A DNA stretch of 64,000 nucleotides from Stenopsyche tienmushanensis (GCA_008973525.1 WACJ01000223.1:434001-498000), one strand, 5' to 3'. Shown: positions 13,201 to 28,200, counted from the stretch's first letter. Program-made: numbers and translations. The notes: generated by a model from the letters alone, not told the origin.

Positions 13201-16200
13201 TTCTGGATGATTTTTTCAATTGAAAAAGTTAGGACGAAATAACTGAAAATATCTACGGTTGACGGAAAACTTACGTCGCATTTTAGTACTAGAAAGCTGG
13301 ACATTTCAAAGGAAATGTGTGACATTCTATGTTGATATTTCACTATCTAGCATTAGCATTCCGGAAAGCTTTTTGTTTGAAGTTCGACAGCGCATGAGAT
13401 ACAACCTAAGCTACAAAACATAACAATCAAAAGCTTTGGGGGAAGTTTTGATGGGAATTCTAAAGGTCGTATCTTGATTTCAAACAATGAAAGCTTTCAG
13501 ATTAAATCCATTTAGAAGTTCAGATACATAAACATAATGATTAAGTATAATAATTTGTTTCATTTTCTGTTTATACATACCAGCAAAGATCTAAAGTTTT
13601 CTCGGCAGATGTCAACAATAATCCTCTTTCGTTGATATGGACCATGGTTTCTTTGAAAACTCCATGACATCTCACCCAATCATTGCTGACTCCACTGAAG
13701 CATTCTGTGTGGTTTAAGTATTCTGCAAAGAAAAATAACATACGTTTATAATTTGAATTCCATTTTTGAGGGCCTCATGACTAAGACTAGCCCGGTAACT
13801 CCCTTGCGAGAAATATGGGGGACAGGATTCTTTGTACTCCAGAAAGTCCTTTTTGAAATACAAAGAGTCCCGAGGAAAAATATTCTTTATTTAAAAATTC
13901 CCCACACTTTTAATCAAGACGGTCGCGCCCTTCGATACATTCACCTAGATGGCCTGCTGAGTGAGCATTCTAAATGAAAATCTGAGGTTATGCTACTTTC
14001 AATATTGACTGAATAATGTAGTGGATGCATGATACAGATGAGTTAGATGTAACTCCTTCCTATACATGGAGGTTGAAGAAGCCCTAGTTCTGCAGAGGAC
14101 TGTTTATAACTGCACTATGACAATAATAAAGGTGAAAACAATCTTAACATTTTTGAAACTAAAAAATGTCGTAACATATGTAATGTAAACGAAAGAAGTC
14201 CTAAACGTATTCCGTCGTTCATCACAGCCGACTCGTTGGTCGAGACCATCATCTGCGGATCACGCCGCTGCTCTTTACTGTGACCCTCAAACCGAAACGA
14301 TGAAGATAGCCTTATCCCGCGCGCTAGGCGGGTTAAGTCGAATGCTACATTACCAAACTTAAAAATAAAAGTTACAACATGTGTATCGATAAATGCTTGT
14401 ATTTAATTATTGAAACTCACAAGATACTTCATATATATATTAAACTGTTTTTCAACGTAATTGCCGCCATTAATTATTGGATAAATATTTATTAGCCAAA
14501 AACTCATTTAGTTTAGTGAAAAACTCCTTTAGTTTGGCGCCAAGTTGAATAAATAATGGGTGACAAGACAACAGACATCAGACAGCGACTGACTAGATTG
14601 GGGTTTCATTTTCAATCGAACTCATTTTTTGCGCTGCTATATGATCTGTTCCGAGTTACTCCGGTCTAGCCACACAAATATAATGTGTCTTCCACTAATC
14701 CTTTAGCCCGACGAGAAATGAGGTCCAGGTGCCCACCCCTTTTGCTCCACAGCCACCAGAAGAGGCGAGGTATTTGCGGGAAAGACCAGATTCAGACCAT
14801 ATGCACCCGAAGGCGCGATGGAGGAGGAAGAAATAAAGTTAAGGTAAATTTAAGGGATTTATTTCCGCGGGTTCACTGCCACCACGAGTCCAACCTCAGT
14901 TTGAAGGGGGTATCGGCAGTAGATTACGGACTGCAGTGGCTACTCCTTTTCCATGGTATCGATTCGATTATTCTTAGTACCTTGCCATGGAGACAAGTCG
15001 CCGTTCGAATAGCCCAAATTCGTTCTTCCCTGTTTGCCTAAGCTGTTGAAGAAAGTGATGATCCTTTGACTCAGTCTCCACCAACTACTGTAATCGGCTG
15101 TTCCACACACCCCTTTATGGCGCAGGTCACCCCCACAGGGTGACCTGCGCACCCAACTCATATTAGCTGGGCTACCCCAGCAGTGTTTGATGAGCCAACC
15201 GACGAGGCTTTTTTCGCGCACCTCTACTCCACATCTTTACCTCAGAGGTTCAACCGTTGCCCACGGGCGTAGGGTTAGCTCCCCACTGAAGTTTTATAGG
15301 TGGACATCGTGGAGTCCCCACTTGAACACCCAGTCGAAAATAGTGGGTGAGAATATCCCATCCAAACGATATCAGGAGTTTCCTATGAAGCTCATGCGAT
15401 GTGGACCTTGTCGTTATCATGTAGGTGGCGGGAGCGCGCGGCGACCTCTCCATCGGAAAAAATTACAGTGGCTGAACAAAATGGCCGACAAATACGGGGG
15501 ATCGTACAAACTGACTGTTAGGATGGAGGATACACGCCAGGTGCGCTAACTTTGAAAAAAAAATCCCTCGGTGTCAGAAACCTTTGTAACTTTACTATCT
15601 GAATGACCATCGTACGAAACGTTTGCTTATTGATGAATCCACGTTTGTACGAGACAAAGCTTTAAAAGTTTTGCCAATAGTTAATATATGAAAAATTAGT
15701 TTTAAAAGTTTTTCATAGATTGAACTATTTATGAATATTCGGCCCATTAGAAAGTAATCGATCCAAAATGTGTAATTGAAAAAGTTTAAAGGCATGGCGC
15801 AAAATACAATTTTATAATGGACGCCGTAAGCATGTCAGAAATTCTACGCCTGAACACCAGGCTTATCCAGAAAATAAAACGCATAAGCTTCGTGTAATTA
15901 GGGATGAATTTTAAATATGCATGTTCAACTATTCGCTAGAAAAAAGTCCTGCATAATTAAGCAGGACGATCAAATGAATATTAATATCTGCGAAGCGTTC
16001 TATATCGCATTAAGGGATGTACGCCTTCAAATTATCCCGTGTAATCCGTCGTAAAAACACGCAATGTTAATTTAAGATTTGAATTGCTCATTGCAAATAT
16101 GCGAGATTATCGGGGCGAATTTATCGCCTGCCAAAAAATATTGATGAATAATCTAGCATTTGGGAGCAATCGCGTGATTAATGTGATATATGTGGTGTTG

Positions 16201-19200
16201 AAGCACACGCGATTAACACCAGCTGGAAACATTCTTAATCGCCATGGTAATTAGCAGACCTTTCTAATATTAGCACCAGCACACAACAGAAATCTAAGAA
16301 CAAAAATATCAAATGCAAAAACTTTTACTTGTATAATGTACACTTCCATCGAGCTACAGTTGTGCCAATTGTGTTGACAGATCGTTACGCTTGTTGTAAA
16401 TAAACTTTACGAATTCAGACTCCGTAAAATAGCTCTTCGTTTTGTTTGAAGTCTGTAATCGAGAAAGCTTTCCAGGAAAATGACAACATTTAATCACATT
16501 AAAACGTAACGAACCGTTTTGCCGAACCGCCATAAATGCTTAAATTATGCGTAGTGGGGGTTAATGCAGTATTTTTCAGTTAAACATGTGTTCCAAAGAA
16601 TGTGAAATAGTCCATATAGGCATAGTTCAAGGAATATAGACATTATTATAGAATCTTGAAATCCTAACTTATTTAGTGATGAAAGTAGACGCAATGTATA
16701 TCTATTATAAGACGTTCAAATAGAGAGATCCAGCTGCGAGACTTCAATGACGAGCCAATTTTTCAAGCAGGTTTGTTTTTTGAGAATTCAGGGGGCGGGG
16801 TCTTTTGGTATTGTAGCGTGGGCGATTTACTATCCCCATAGTAGTGCTGTTAATATGAGCAGATTTAATTCGCCAGACTAACAGCGACATCTTTCGTCTC
16901 TCTTAAAGTGCAATGTGTTATTTTAACAGCGCCATCTCTTATGGCCCTATGGAGACATTGACCTGCATACCGATGGATCGGTTCTTGTTTTGCACCTTTG
17001 CCGGTTAGGTATTGACGCGCAAGGAACGGGAGTCGGGGTCTATCTTCGGTTAGCCTTGGCAGCGGGAGCTCGTCCCTCCTGCAGCCAGATCTCTCTCTCG
17101 TGTGGAATAAATACTTATTTAGAGAAGAGAGTCTTTCTGTTCGACGCCCATCTATTTCCATCCATTCGCCCAGCAACATCACGGTGAGCTCCCCCACCTC
17201 AATGTTACACTATGTTTCACACATAGGCCCTATGTCTTAAGTGTTAGGGTTGTCGAAATAGATTTTGGACTTGAGCACGCACGACACTTTTTTTTATTTC
17301 AACCGTTATTATCTGAAATAGCATTTCCTCTTTCATTTTTGTAAAAGTGGTGCTTATTCCTACAACTAAGATTTCTTTTGTTGGCACCTCTGTCGTATAA
17401 ATTAATTATTTTGGCGGCCCTATTTCATGGCTCGCGCAGTCTGCAGACCTGACACCACTGGATTTTTATTTGTCTAGGGACGTACATAGGGCCTATGTAT
17501 GAAACGTAGCAAAATACCTCAAGTGGTCGGAAATAGTTTTATAAAATACTTTTCAGAACGGATGTAAAGCTTCGAGAAGAATCCAAATAATGGTAGGAGG
17601 TTGGGTATAAAATAGCTGCGGAGAGCTATTTTAGTCAATTTGAATTCGAGTCAGCTTTAATTTTGCGTCATCATCACAGTAAGAGCCAGTTTAGTTTTGG
17701 GATCCGACTGATCATTTAGGCCGCTAAAAGGTTTATCCATAAATCCCAAGAGGGGGGGGGGCAATCCTATGCTCGCGAATAATCAAATCGAACCAATGAC
17801 GTAATAGAGTAGAAGTGTATAAAAAAACAGCCGTGTCATGCTGCTGGGTAACCCAGCTAGCATGAGTTAGTGTGCAGCTTACCCTGTGTTGCTCATCAAT
17901 AATGTTAAACGTGGAACTGCTGGTTACAGAGAATCAAAAGGTGGCATTACTATTTTTAACAGCCCATGGGAGTCAACACACAGGGGAGAACAGTTCCTTC
18001 TCAAAAGACAGCTTGTCTCCATGGCTAGGTACTACGAATGACCGAACCAATACGAGTGCCATGGAGAAGGGGGAGCCCTTGCAGTCTGTCATCTGCTGCA
18101 GCCCCCAGTGCATCAAATCCTGATGGTCCTAATAATAGACGCTCATAGCAAAAGCTATATATTAAAGGAACCAGAAAGTAATACAAATTTTGACCTATTT
18201 TTTTACAGTCAGTCTGTATTGAGACACGGTTCAGGAGACACAAACATCATAAGTGAAAGATGTGATTTAATTTTTTTTATCTTTTGATATAAGGACATTC
18301 TTTAGATTATCTTCGCTTAATTTAAATGTTCAAAAAATAATTTTTGGCAAGTATTGACCATTAACACTTCAGTATTATTTGTCTATTAAAATCACTGTAG
18401 AAGCACTAAATTCAATCGAATAAATGGAGTAATCCATTAGTAGCAATTTTTGATGATGTGGGATGGTTCCGGATGGGGTCCTTTACCCTTTAAATAACTG
18501 CGAGTCCAACCCTTAGATCATTCAAGGGTCATTTGTTGATGACAATGAATCCATTTTGTGACCCAAATTCATCAGACTTGATTCAATATATTTCGCAGGA
18601 GGAACAGATTCATCAAATAGTCCATTCGTGCATGGTTGGCCACATCCATCATTCAATTGTAGTCACATCGTTATTTTATGGTTGAATAGCAAAATTAAAA
18701 AAAAAAATGAGCATCCACTTGTATTTTAATCTAATAAATGGGGTATTTTAATAAGGACGCTCGATTTTTAAATGTAAATAAAACAAGTCGTGTATGAAAT
18801 ATCAACTCAATTTTTCTTTTATTAAAAACAATATTTGATGGCATTAAGTATATAATATAGTGTCGTTCAAATGTCTGCCGCGGTTTTGCTTGATGGCACG
18901 TATTCGGGTCCGTTTAAGATGAGTTTGTCACATAAATCTGGCTGAATTTACTGGATGGCGTTCGTTATGTTGACTTTGTTTAAATTATTTGATCTCAACG
19001 ATCAGTTTACTATGCTTTCAAATTATTATTGCAGAATATCCACCGTGGCATGCGCTATGCGTCACATGCGTATCATAAAGCAACCACTACACTTTTAGCA
19101 AGCCCATTTTATTATATATTGTACAACAAACAACGCAATCTTATAGCTAACAATTTTATTTAACAAAAGGGAAAAAAATAACACTCCTCTGGTCTGGATT

Positions 19201-22200
19201 TAAGTTGGAGCTGGATTTTGATAATGACACATTATTTGGAAGCATTTTTAGTACCCAATTTCTTCTTTTTGCATGAAATTTAATATGAAAATAATCCAAT
19301 TCCGCCGGAAACATTATTTTCCATTACAAATGATATATTGTAAAAATTCGCAGATACAAATATTAGAAAATATGGCTTGTGATGAGATTAAAAAATGTTT
19401 TAGCACCTCAACGAACGGTGGTAGCTATATTTCATCCTTAGCAAAGTCTATGTATACACCGTCGTAAATCTAAAAATAAAATAATATATTTGCATAAATA
19501 ACGGTGACTGGTCGATTACGTCGAAAGACATACCTTATTTTAATCGTTTCATTTAACACTTCAATGGAATTTATCGTCATCTATGCAAATTTAGTCGCTC
19601 TTCGACCGTTCGTTTCCATCCGAATAAATGACCCTTGTGAAAATTACACAGCTTTAAATAATTAAGCAATATAATGTGTGTTTAGAGCTCATATGCAAAT
19701 TTGTTTGATACAAACGCGAGTATTTTTGCTTATAAATCGTGATCAAATTAAAAGTATTCGAAGCCAAATGAGCCACATCCTCGATGTTAATGTAGGCTTG
19801 GCATTTTAAAGAAGTTGGAAAAGTCAAATTGAAAATACAGCTTATCTTAAATAAGATCATCGCCCTTAAAACTTCTTTAACAATTTCATCAAAGTTTGTT
19901 GAAGAGCTGTGTGAAACTTTTAATGCATGCTTTCCTTACTGACGATAAACTTGCTTAAATATCTTTGATCGTTATTTAAATTAAATTATATTGATATAAG
20001 TCCGGTGTGTATATAAGGCACAACCACATTTCACCCCGGGACCATGCTTCCAAACGGATGGCCTCCCGGAGTGCGTTCACTATCGGATCGTAGAAGAGGT
20101 TCACATAGGAGTGACTTAGACTGATGCCCAACGAATATGACCAGAAACTGAGGGAAGCCTGGCAACGAAGATGGGATCGGTCCAGCAAGGGAAGATGGAC
20201 GGGCTCGGGAACACGATGAAACAACCTACCGCTTGACTCAGGTGCTCACTGGGCATGGATGCTTCGGTGCGTATCTGAAGCGGATTGGAAAAGAACCATC
20301 TGCGGCGTGAGGTCGACAACGCAGAGCACACCATCATTGGCTGTAAGGCTTGGGCACCCCAGAGAAAACTACTGGAACAAGCACTCGGGGTAGTCGAGCT
20401 CAACATCGAAAACATGGTCCACAGCATGATGGAAAGCAAGAAGAACTAGGACCTTTGGCACTAATACGTAGAAGAGATTCTGAGCGCCAAAGAGGGCAGT
20501 GAAAGAGAAAGACGCAGAGTGCCTCTCCAACAATAGAATAGGGCCAATCACCTAAGACCAGACTACATGTCCTTTTGAAGCAATGTGGAAAACAATACCA
20601 GGGGGGCAGAGAAAGCCAAGACACCCGCGAAGGGTGTCTTGGCTTGTAAGAGCCCATCCGTGGAATACCGTGATATGCTCATGCTCATCCATAAAATCCC
20701 AAGGGGGGGGGGCACTCTACGCCCGTGAACAACGGTCGAACTTCTGGGGTAATGATGTGGAGTAGAGTTGCGTTGTCTTGTGTGTGGGATTCTTGCCCAC
20801 GTAAACCCTCACCCTTTTTTCTTCATCGACCCCATCGAATCTGCTTTTGCATTGCTTCAAATTGGTGGGTTTTTCTTTCTACGAACCGGTGTTCACTCTT
20901 CTAGTTATTTCTTCCGCATGACCTCATTTGCGAAATTAGTTCACGCTTCCCACTTTTATTTCGTTTTGGTCATTATGGTGATCATGTTGGATATAGTTGG
21001 AATTTTTCTATTTTTATGCTAATTCTCGTCTACGCCTCACATTTGAAGACGGTGTGCTCTGCGTCATCATGATCCTCGCTGCAGTGGTGACACTTTGTCG
21101 AGTCTTTCTAGTCAATTTTAAATAGGTAAACACCTTAGCACCCATGTCCCGTCAGCATCTGGGTCAGGTGATACGTGAGCTCTCCGTTCAGCCTTCCCTT
21201 GGTTCCGGTATCCCAGCGTTTCTGCCATTGTTGGGTTGACTCTTCCCGAGCTTCTTTTTTTTCTTTGTTTTTCTTAAATCTACACCTTCTTTCCATGATG
21301 AGAATGTCCATGAGAAGTGCATTTGTAAGAGCTTGTACTGCGTCCAGTGAGATCGTTGTATAGGCTGATATTATTCGAATTGTACTTATTCTTTGCGTTC
21401 TTAGCAGTATATATCTGTTTCTGCCTTTCTGTGTCATTTCTGTCCAGACTGGTGCACCGTAGAGCAAAATGGAGTTGGTCACCTCGTTAAATAGCTTTCT
21501 TCGGCTCGATCTCGGTCCGCCGATTTTTGGCATTAATCGTGTCAAATAATTTGTCAACATTGTTGCTTTTTGCGTTACCACATCGATGTGCTTTCTGAAG
21601 ATCAGTTTGCCATCGATTTGTACGCCGGGGTACCTGACACTTCTGAAGTAGCTAACACAATGCCCCTGGATAGCTATTATCGATGGTTCGTCAGTTTACT
21701 CAACAGCCTAGTGCATACAGGGGAGAACGGGTTTAACCTGTTCGAATGGCGACTCGTCTCCATGGTTAAGTACTGCAAATGACCGAACCGATACGAGTAC
21801 CATGGTGAAGAGATAGCCATTACAGTCCGTCATCTGCTGTAGCTTCCTTCAAACTGAGATTGCTTTTGTAGTGGCAGTGACCTCGCATAGTAGTTCCTTT
21901 GAATTTAGCTTAAACTCTGTCCTTCCTCCTCCAACGCACCTTCGGTGGATGAAAATTTCTGTTTGGCTAGTCTGGGGAAACCCGGAACAGACCGCAAAGT
22001 GGCGCTGATAATAGGATCTGATATCAAAGACCCCTTAAATCTTGTAGAGATTGTGTGTCGCTCTGTCTTGATACCCAATATTCGGTGCTGCTTACGTTTT
22101 GTACGAAGTTTCAATATGGGTAGACGCATTAAAAACTGAAAGGCTAGGCTCAAAATGACTAGAGTAAGGTAGAAGTACGCTCAGGGTAGCTGCTGCATAC

Positions 22201-25200
22201 CACATGATATCAAAAGACTTTAACCTCTTAACCGAGTATGACGAAATATTTCGTCATTAAAAGAAAGAAAGCAACTATAGCGAGCATGACGAAATATTCC
22301 GTCAAGACCTTTTAAAAATTACCCTCTAGTAGCCATGAAAAGCTACTGGTTATTTTAGTTTGCTATGGGCGTGATGAAATAATCCGTAATCTTATCCTAT
22401 CAAAAGAATTCCCCGTTGCACATACACACTTTATAAACTATGCAAAACTAAATTCCCCGGTTAAGAAGTTAACAAGAAAGCAGCTATAATCTAACAATTA
22501 AAAAAAAGCTTTGCTATTGACAGACCTCGTGCATTATTCGAGAAGAAAGACGGTAAAAAATGCCACGTGGCATTAAATAATTATCCAATTATAAATTTGT
22601 TGATAGTCACGGGCCATCAATCTTAAAATTGTATACAAAACGTCGTAGCCCTACCCTTGAGCGATAAAAACAAATCATATTTAAATGGTGTTTTTTTCTT
22701 CATATTTTTTATGCATGAAAGGGTTATAAAAATACATTAGGGACACAAGTATCGAATTTAAATCCTCAAAATGAAAATAATTCAAGCGTATTTCATACGC
22801 TCGAAATCATCACCCCGTCTGAGCCACTTCCCAGTGAACGAACTTCAAACATCATGACTCCATTTTGCTTACATTTTTACGCCCATAACGCGTCTTCTAT
22901 TTCGTGCAAATACCATTTTATATCGTCTCCACAATGGTAAATGTTCAGTGAAAAATATATGTCTCACATTCAGTAGGAAGCAACGGGTAAAATCGTTTTA
23001 TTTTATATTCGAACAAACCCATTATCGCCCAACAAAAGAACACACCATAGGAAATCTCCCCTGTTTATTTCTCGGGACTCCCCCGAACGATTATTTATCA
23101 TCAGGCGCTCCAAGCCTCAAAGGATCTATTATTAATTCATGAGTGAACTTTTCAGATTTTCTCAGACTCACAGCGCCGATATTAATATGTGTCAAATATA
23201 AAAATATGTCTCGTCAGTACAATGTCATTTATAAAAATCAGAGTGCGTGTAGAAGGGCGTTCGAAGGGCGGGATCGACAAAACAAACACAAATTAGATTT
23301 TGAGAATCGATGAGGAATATCGAAGAAGGCTTTCTTCCCGAATATTTCGGGTTTGGATCGTTTTTATTTTTTCCTCGAGAGGTCTGAAAATATCGAGTGC
23401 CATCGAAATCACATTCATTCATCCCTTTCCGCCTGGAATTGATGAATCGAAGTATTTTTTGACCGGCGAACCTTGAAATACCTGAGCACCCCTCGCAACA
23501 ACCAAGCAATGGGTTATAAAAGTAAATATAACCAACCCTATACCCGATTCCTTTAATAAATAAACTTATATTCGACCTTTTCCAAATCATACAAAAGTAT
23601 CACATATGAATGCACAATTGGCAGTCCGTACTTAAAGACATATTGGCGTGCTCTTGAGCTCTCAAGAAATTGATTTTTATATGAGAATACGGGCCAATAT
23701 TTGATTAAAGAGTTAATTTTTGTAAAACTATGGAGCACTGCACCCAACATGTGCGTGCATACTCTCTATGGGTCATTTAAGTGCGTTAAAAAAGTGTTAA
23801 TTTACTCCGTTCCATAACTTTTATGGCATCGTCCTGCGTGACGTTAATTTTATTTAAAATCCTTTCCAAATGTTTGCATGCTCTAAATACAAAATGATCT
23901 TTCCACAACCAGCTTCTACAATCTCGAAAGTGTGATCTATATTTTGGTAGAATAGTAAAGACCTGAAGTCAATAATCATGTTTTCTTCATCCCCGTCTCC
24001 CCCTTTTTTGTTTGCGGAGGGGGTAAATCTTTAAAAGGTACCACGTTTCTGTTGGTAGTGTGAAATTTCACCCAATAAAACCCCTCTCCTCTTCATTGGT
24101 CACCCGGCGACTAGTTAAGTATTGCACTAGAGTGGTAGCCATGTATGCCCTCTGGGCTCATCGTTTATGTTGGCCTTTGTCTTTTGCGGCATAACACACG
24201 TTGTATAGCTTTTTTATCTTAGAAATAAGAAATATTCTTCTTCAGAAGAAGCAAAAGTGGTCGTTAAAAATCATGGTTGTGTGGGATTCCTACCCACTAA
24301 AATCCCCACCCTTTTTTCTTCACCGACTCCCATGGAATACGTTTTTATATTGTTTCAAGAAGGTGAGTTTATTTTTCTACAAATCGGTGTTCTTCACTCT
24401 TCTAGTTCGTTCTGCTTTTTTAATTTGTTACATGACCTCATTAGCAAAATTCACCCACGGTTCTAACCTTTCTTTGGTCTTGGTCATTGTGTGCTCGTCA
24501 TCGCGATCCAGAAGTGGCGTTTTATCGAGTCCTCTTTGCTAATTTTACATAGGTAAGTACCGAAGCACCCATGTCCTGTCAGCATCCGGGTCAGGTGTAC
24601 TGGGTGAGCTCTCCGTGTTGGCGTAAGGTTCGTTTTTGTATCGCTAGGATCAATTCTTATATCCACCTTCCCTTCCAGTTCCGATTCCAGTGTCCCAGCA
24701 ATCCTGGTATTGTTGGATTGATTCTTCTCGGGCTACCTTTTTGTGTATGTCTCTTTTTTCTGTCAGGTGAGAACATATTCACTAATAGCTCATCGCGTAA
24801 AACGTTTCTTTCAGCGTTCCATGCTGGGCAGCCGAATATCATATGTGTGGCATCGTCGTTAGTTGCTCCACAATGATGGCATTCCGGAGGGAGCTGGTTA
24901 TGCTTTCTGAGGCTCCATGCCCTCAGGGCGTTCAATGGTGGACACTTTTTATTAGAAATATGTAACAGCTATCTTTCTGGACGCCGCTGGCGCTTTTGAT
25001 AACGAACGGTAGACATGATTCTGGTCAAGCCCAATGCAAGACAGATCCATTTCAACGTAGTGGAACAGTCGCCGAATCTGGCGATGAAATCATTGCCAGA
25101 AAACTGAGCATAGGCTGCCCACAGGATTTAGTACTAGGAACGGTCTTGTAGAACATCTTGTTGGATGATATATTTGAACTAAGTCAGGCAGACAGGCTCA

Positions 25201-28200
25201 CATATGGGGACAACCACACGCTGTTGGCTGTGGGTTGACCGGCTCGGCAACGCCCTGAAGAGGATCAGCGGCAGCGAAGCGATAAGCGAACAGGCATTTA
25301 AGTCACAGGGTTTTCTCCTCAAGGGGCGGCTATTGCGATTTCCCAGTATACGCACGAACGGGGATCAAGTAAAATTCATGAAATCGACCCTATACTTGAG
25401 GATCACTTTTGACCAGCAGTTACTAATCTGGGGTTAATTACCCCTGGGAAGATAAATCAGCTATTCTGCGGGGGTAATGATACTAATATTTTTTGGTATA
25501 TAAATAATAGAATGACAGATTAGCGCCACATAGCTGGGCTTAAATTTTAAAGAGGGGTAAAATCAGTTTCCCTGATAAGCCATATGGGTAACAACACTGA
25601 AAAGGTTAGGAACCACTGCTCTAGATGAGTCGCGGTGCTTTGTGGTACATGTCCGCCTCGCTGTGAAGACGCTCGCGGATGTCTTCGGAAAGATGTTGCA
25701 AATCGCGGCAAGCGATTGGGGAGTTAGAGGATGCTTTTTTCTGACGGTCTACAAGCGGCATATGCTACAGGAGCGTCCAGCTGGTACAGCAATCCATGCA
25801 GAGATTTATTCATAGACGCAGATCATGCTCTGTGAACATGTTTGGGCATAGCGTCCGTTCGCGAGGCGCTCTTTCGATGTGTCAGTGGTCCGAAATTTGG
25901 ACCGGTTGTACACGGAAACCGTGTGACCACTTTCTTTAATTTTAGAGCATTTTTTTATTTAGCCGGTTGATAACTTTTAGCTTGAGCTTGATATTTTCTA
26001 TTTTCTTTTAATATCTTCTTCGAATAACCAGATTTTTTATAAAATGTTATAACATAGAGTAAGGAGATTCATAGACAATTAATTTAACCTGTTGATTATA
26101 TTATAGTATTTCAAAAAAGGACAGGGCGAAAGTATTATTTTTTAACGTTTTCGTGTATAAAATAAATATATCCCCAAGGATTACGAACTTAAATCCAATA
26201 TTATCAATGTTTGTATACTAACATATACGTCTTAATAAAATCAGCAAGAGGTTTTGCATTCAATTTTCAGGACGCAGAAATGGAAAAAAATCAGGATTTG
26301 TTGCTCTAAGTAATTGAAAATCTAGAAAGTGTATGTTCGCTCATCCGTTTTTATTCATCCATAAATTCCAGGTATTAATGGAGGGCTCGTATCAAGCACC
26401 ACATTTGTAAGACTTGCTCCTGTATTATTTTTCAGCTGAAAGAGAAAAAATATTAATGGGCCGCCATAATTTCCACATTAAAACGCGACATAAACGCGAT
26501 CCTCGGATATTAAAGACGTGTTATGTGGGAAAAATTTAAAAATATCTATGTAATAAAATTATTTAATATCTAAGACGATATAAAATAGTAGGATAAAAAA
26601 TGTATTTTATATGAAAATGGTTATAAAACACTGCCATAAACATGGATATTGCCACTTGTGTATAAAATCATAGCGAATATAAAAAATAATTAAGACTTCC
26701 TGTAAGTTTATATTAAAAAATAGAAGGTCTAAAATTTTAAAACAGCCTGGAGGATTTGAAAGGATAAGTTCTGAGAATTTAATCCTCGTACATTTCTTGG
26801 AAATGCTTTAATGCTTCAAGTTGCAGCTGACATTTAAGACTTTATTTTATGAAAAAAATAATATTCTTATATTAACTACCACTTATTTAATATTTTTAAG
26901 GCGTGGGAGATTTTTAAAGTGACTTCAGACAATTTTTCATTAAAATACAGCCAGAAAAATTCCCGGATAAGCCATCTCAAGTTTAAAAGTGTATGTTATT
27001 TTAACATTTTAAGCTAAAGGCTTTGGTGGAAAATTAAATAAATTATTAAATTATAACGAGAGTCGTCCAGAAAGGTCAGTTTGTCGGCCATTTTGTTCAG
27101 TCATAGTAAATTCTTCCGATGGACAGATCATCGTACGCTTCTGTCACTTCAAAGCTCGTGGAATTTTTTGGTAGTGATGAGTAGACAACATATCACGAAG
27201 TAGGTTAGATTGTTCATTAAAAGCGTAATGATACTCTTGTTGAGACAAAAAGTGGGAGATCATCAGTAATATCTGACGAACTTCTCCAAAAAAGAACAAG
27301 TGCAATATGATCGCCGTGTGACGCTCACGCTCAGACAGGATCGTTTTTTTCACAGGAGGGAGAAGATTTTCTAGACTCAATCGCAAGACAAACCCAGCCC
27401 CTTGAAACGATGAGAAAGAGGATTCTAAGTTAGCTGGTGGAGAAAAAAGAGTGGGGGATTTAGTGGGTAAGAATGCCACACTATCATGGTTTTTAATCAT
27501 GATTACATTTTGAAGATATCCCTCTCCCAAGAGAAAAAAAACTCAATCGCGATGGAGAATAAGATATGAGTGTGTCATTACATCCCAGAATTCAAAAGAC
27601 AATAATTTCAATGGCGTCATTCATTTTTGGGATCGTAAGGGTTTTTTTTGTAGTTTTTATACCTAAAGAGACTTCTTTTTTCGAAGGAAGGGAATCTTCA
27701 GAAAGACACCGCCATTCTGGGGTAGTGTGAGGTTTGACTACTATATCGTCAGACTCACTAAACCCTTCCTTCGGTTCCGTCGCCATCTGGCTACCGTAAA
27801 GTATTGCTCTAGGGTGGCGGTATGTATCTCTCTAGGGCCTCATGTTATCGCGAGTTCTTCGCGATTCCTCTATTCGTGAGTTTCTTCGGTATTTTATGTA
27901 TTCCGCTGGGTTTTTTCGCTCATGGGTTGAAGAGGAGGAGGATGCTTCGGTGCGTGTCCGACGTCTAAGTCGTTCAGCATCCTCCGCATAACTTCTGCAG
28001 AATAACGCTCGCGACGTATCCGGACAACGCGTTCCATGCCCTGGCATTGGTTAGCATCATAGAGACCATGTTGTTGGGAGTTTGTGAATTGACTTCAAGC
28101 TCCTCCCGCAGTGTGCACCTCTCTGTGCTCCAAGCTGGGCAGTCGAATAGTGTGTGCGCGGCATCGTTTAACTTCGCTTCGCAGTGGTGACATTCTGGAC

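Larger units (their letters stand above)
10218..13580 (-). other. Intron 5 of the cysteine-rich gene
   Basis: A 3.4-kb intron, mostly AT-rich and unique in appearance. It holds a family D copy (11040-11125) and a family E fragment (11170-11300). Confidence 0.6.

Noticed and set aside
16395..16450. Minus-strand segment (TSNKTKSYFTESEFVKFIYNK) with acceptor gattacag and a possible donor, considered as a middle exon of the cysteine-rich gene.
   Set aside because: Its phase does not fit the exon ending at 35594, and the exon at 35377-35519 fits both neighbours exactly and carries the expected cysteines.
18545..18670. Minus-strand frame with GCGQPCTNGLFDESVPPAKY, which looks coding-like.
   Set aside because: No acceptor upstream, no good donor and no phase match to the gene whose intron contains it. 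Kept only as a possibility.
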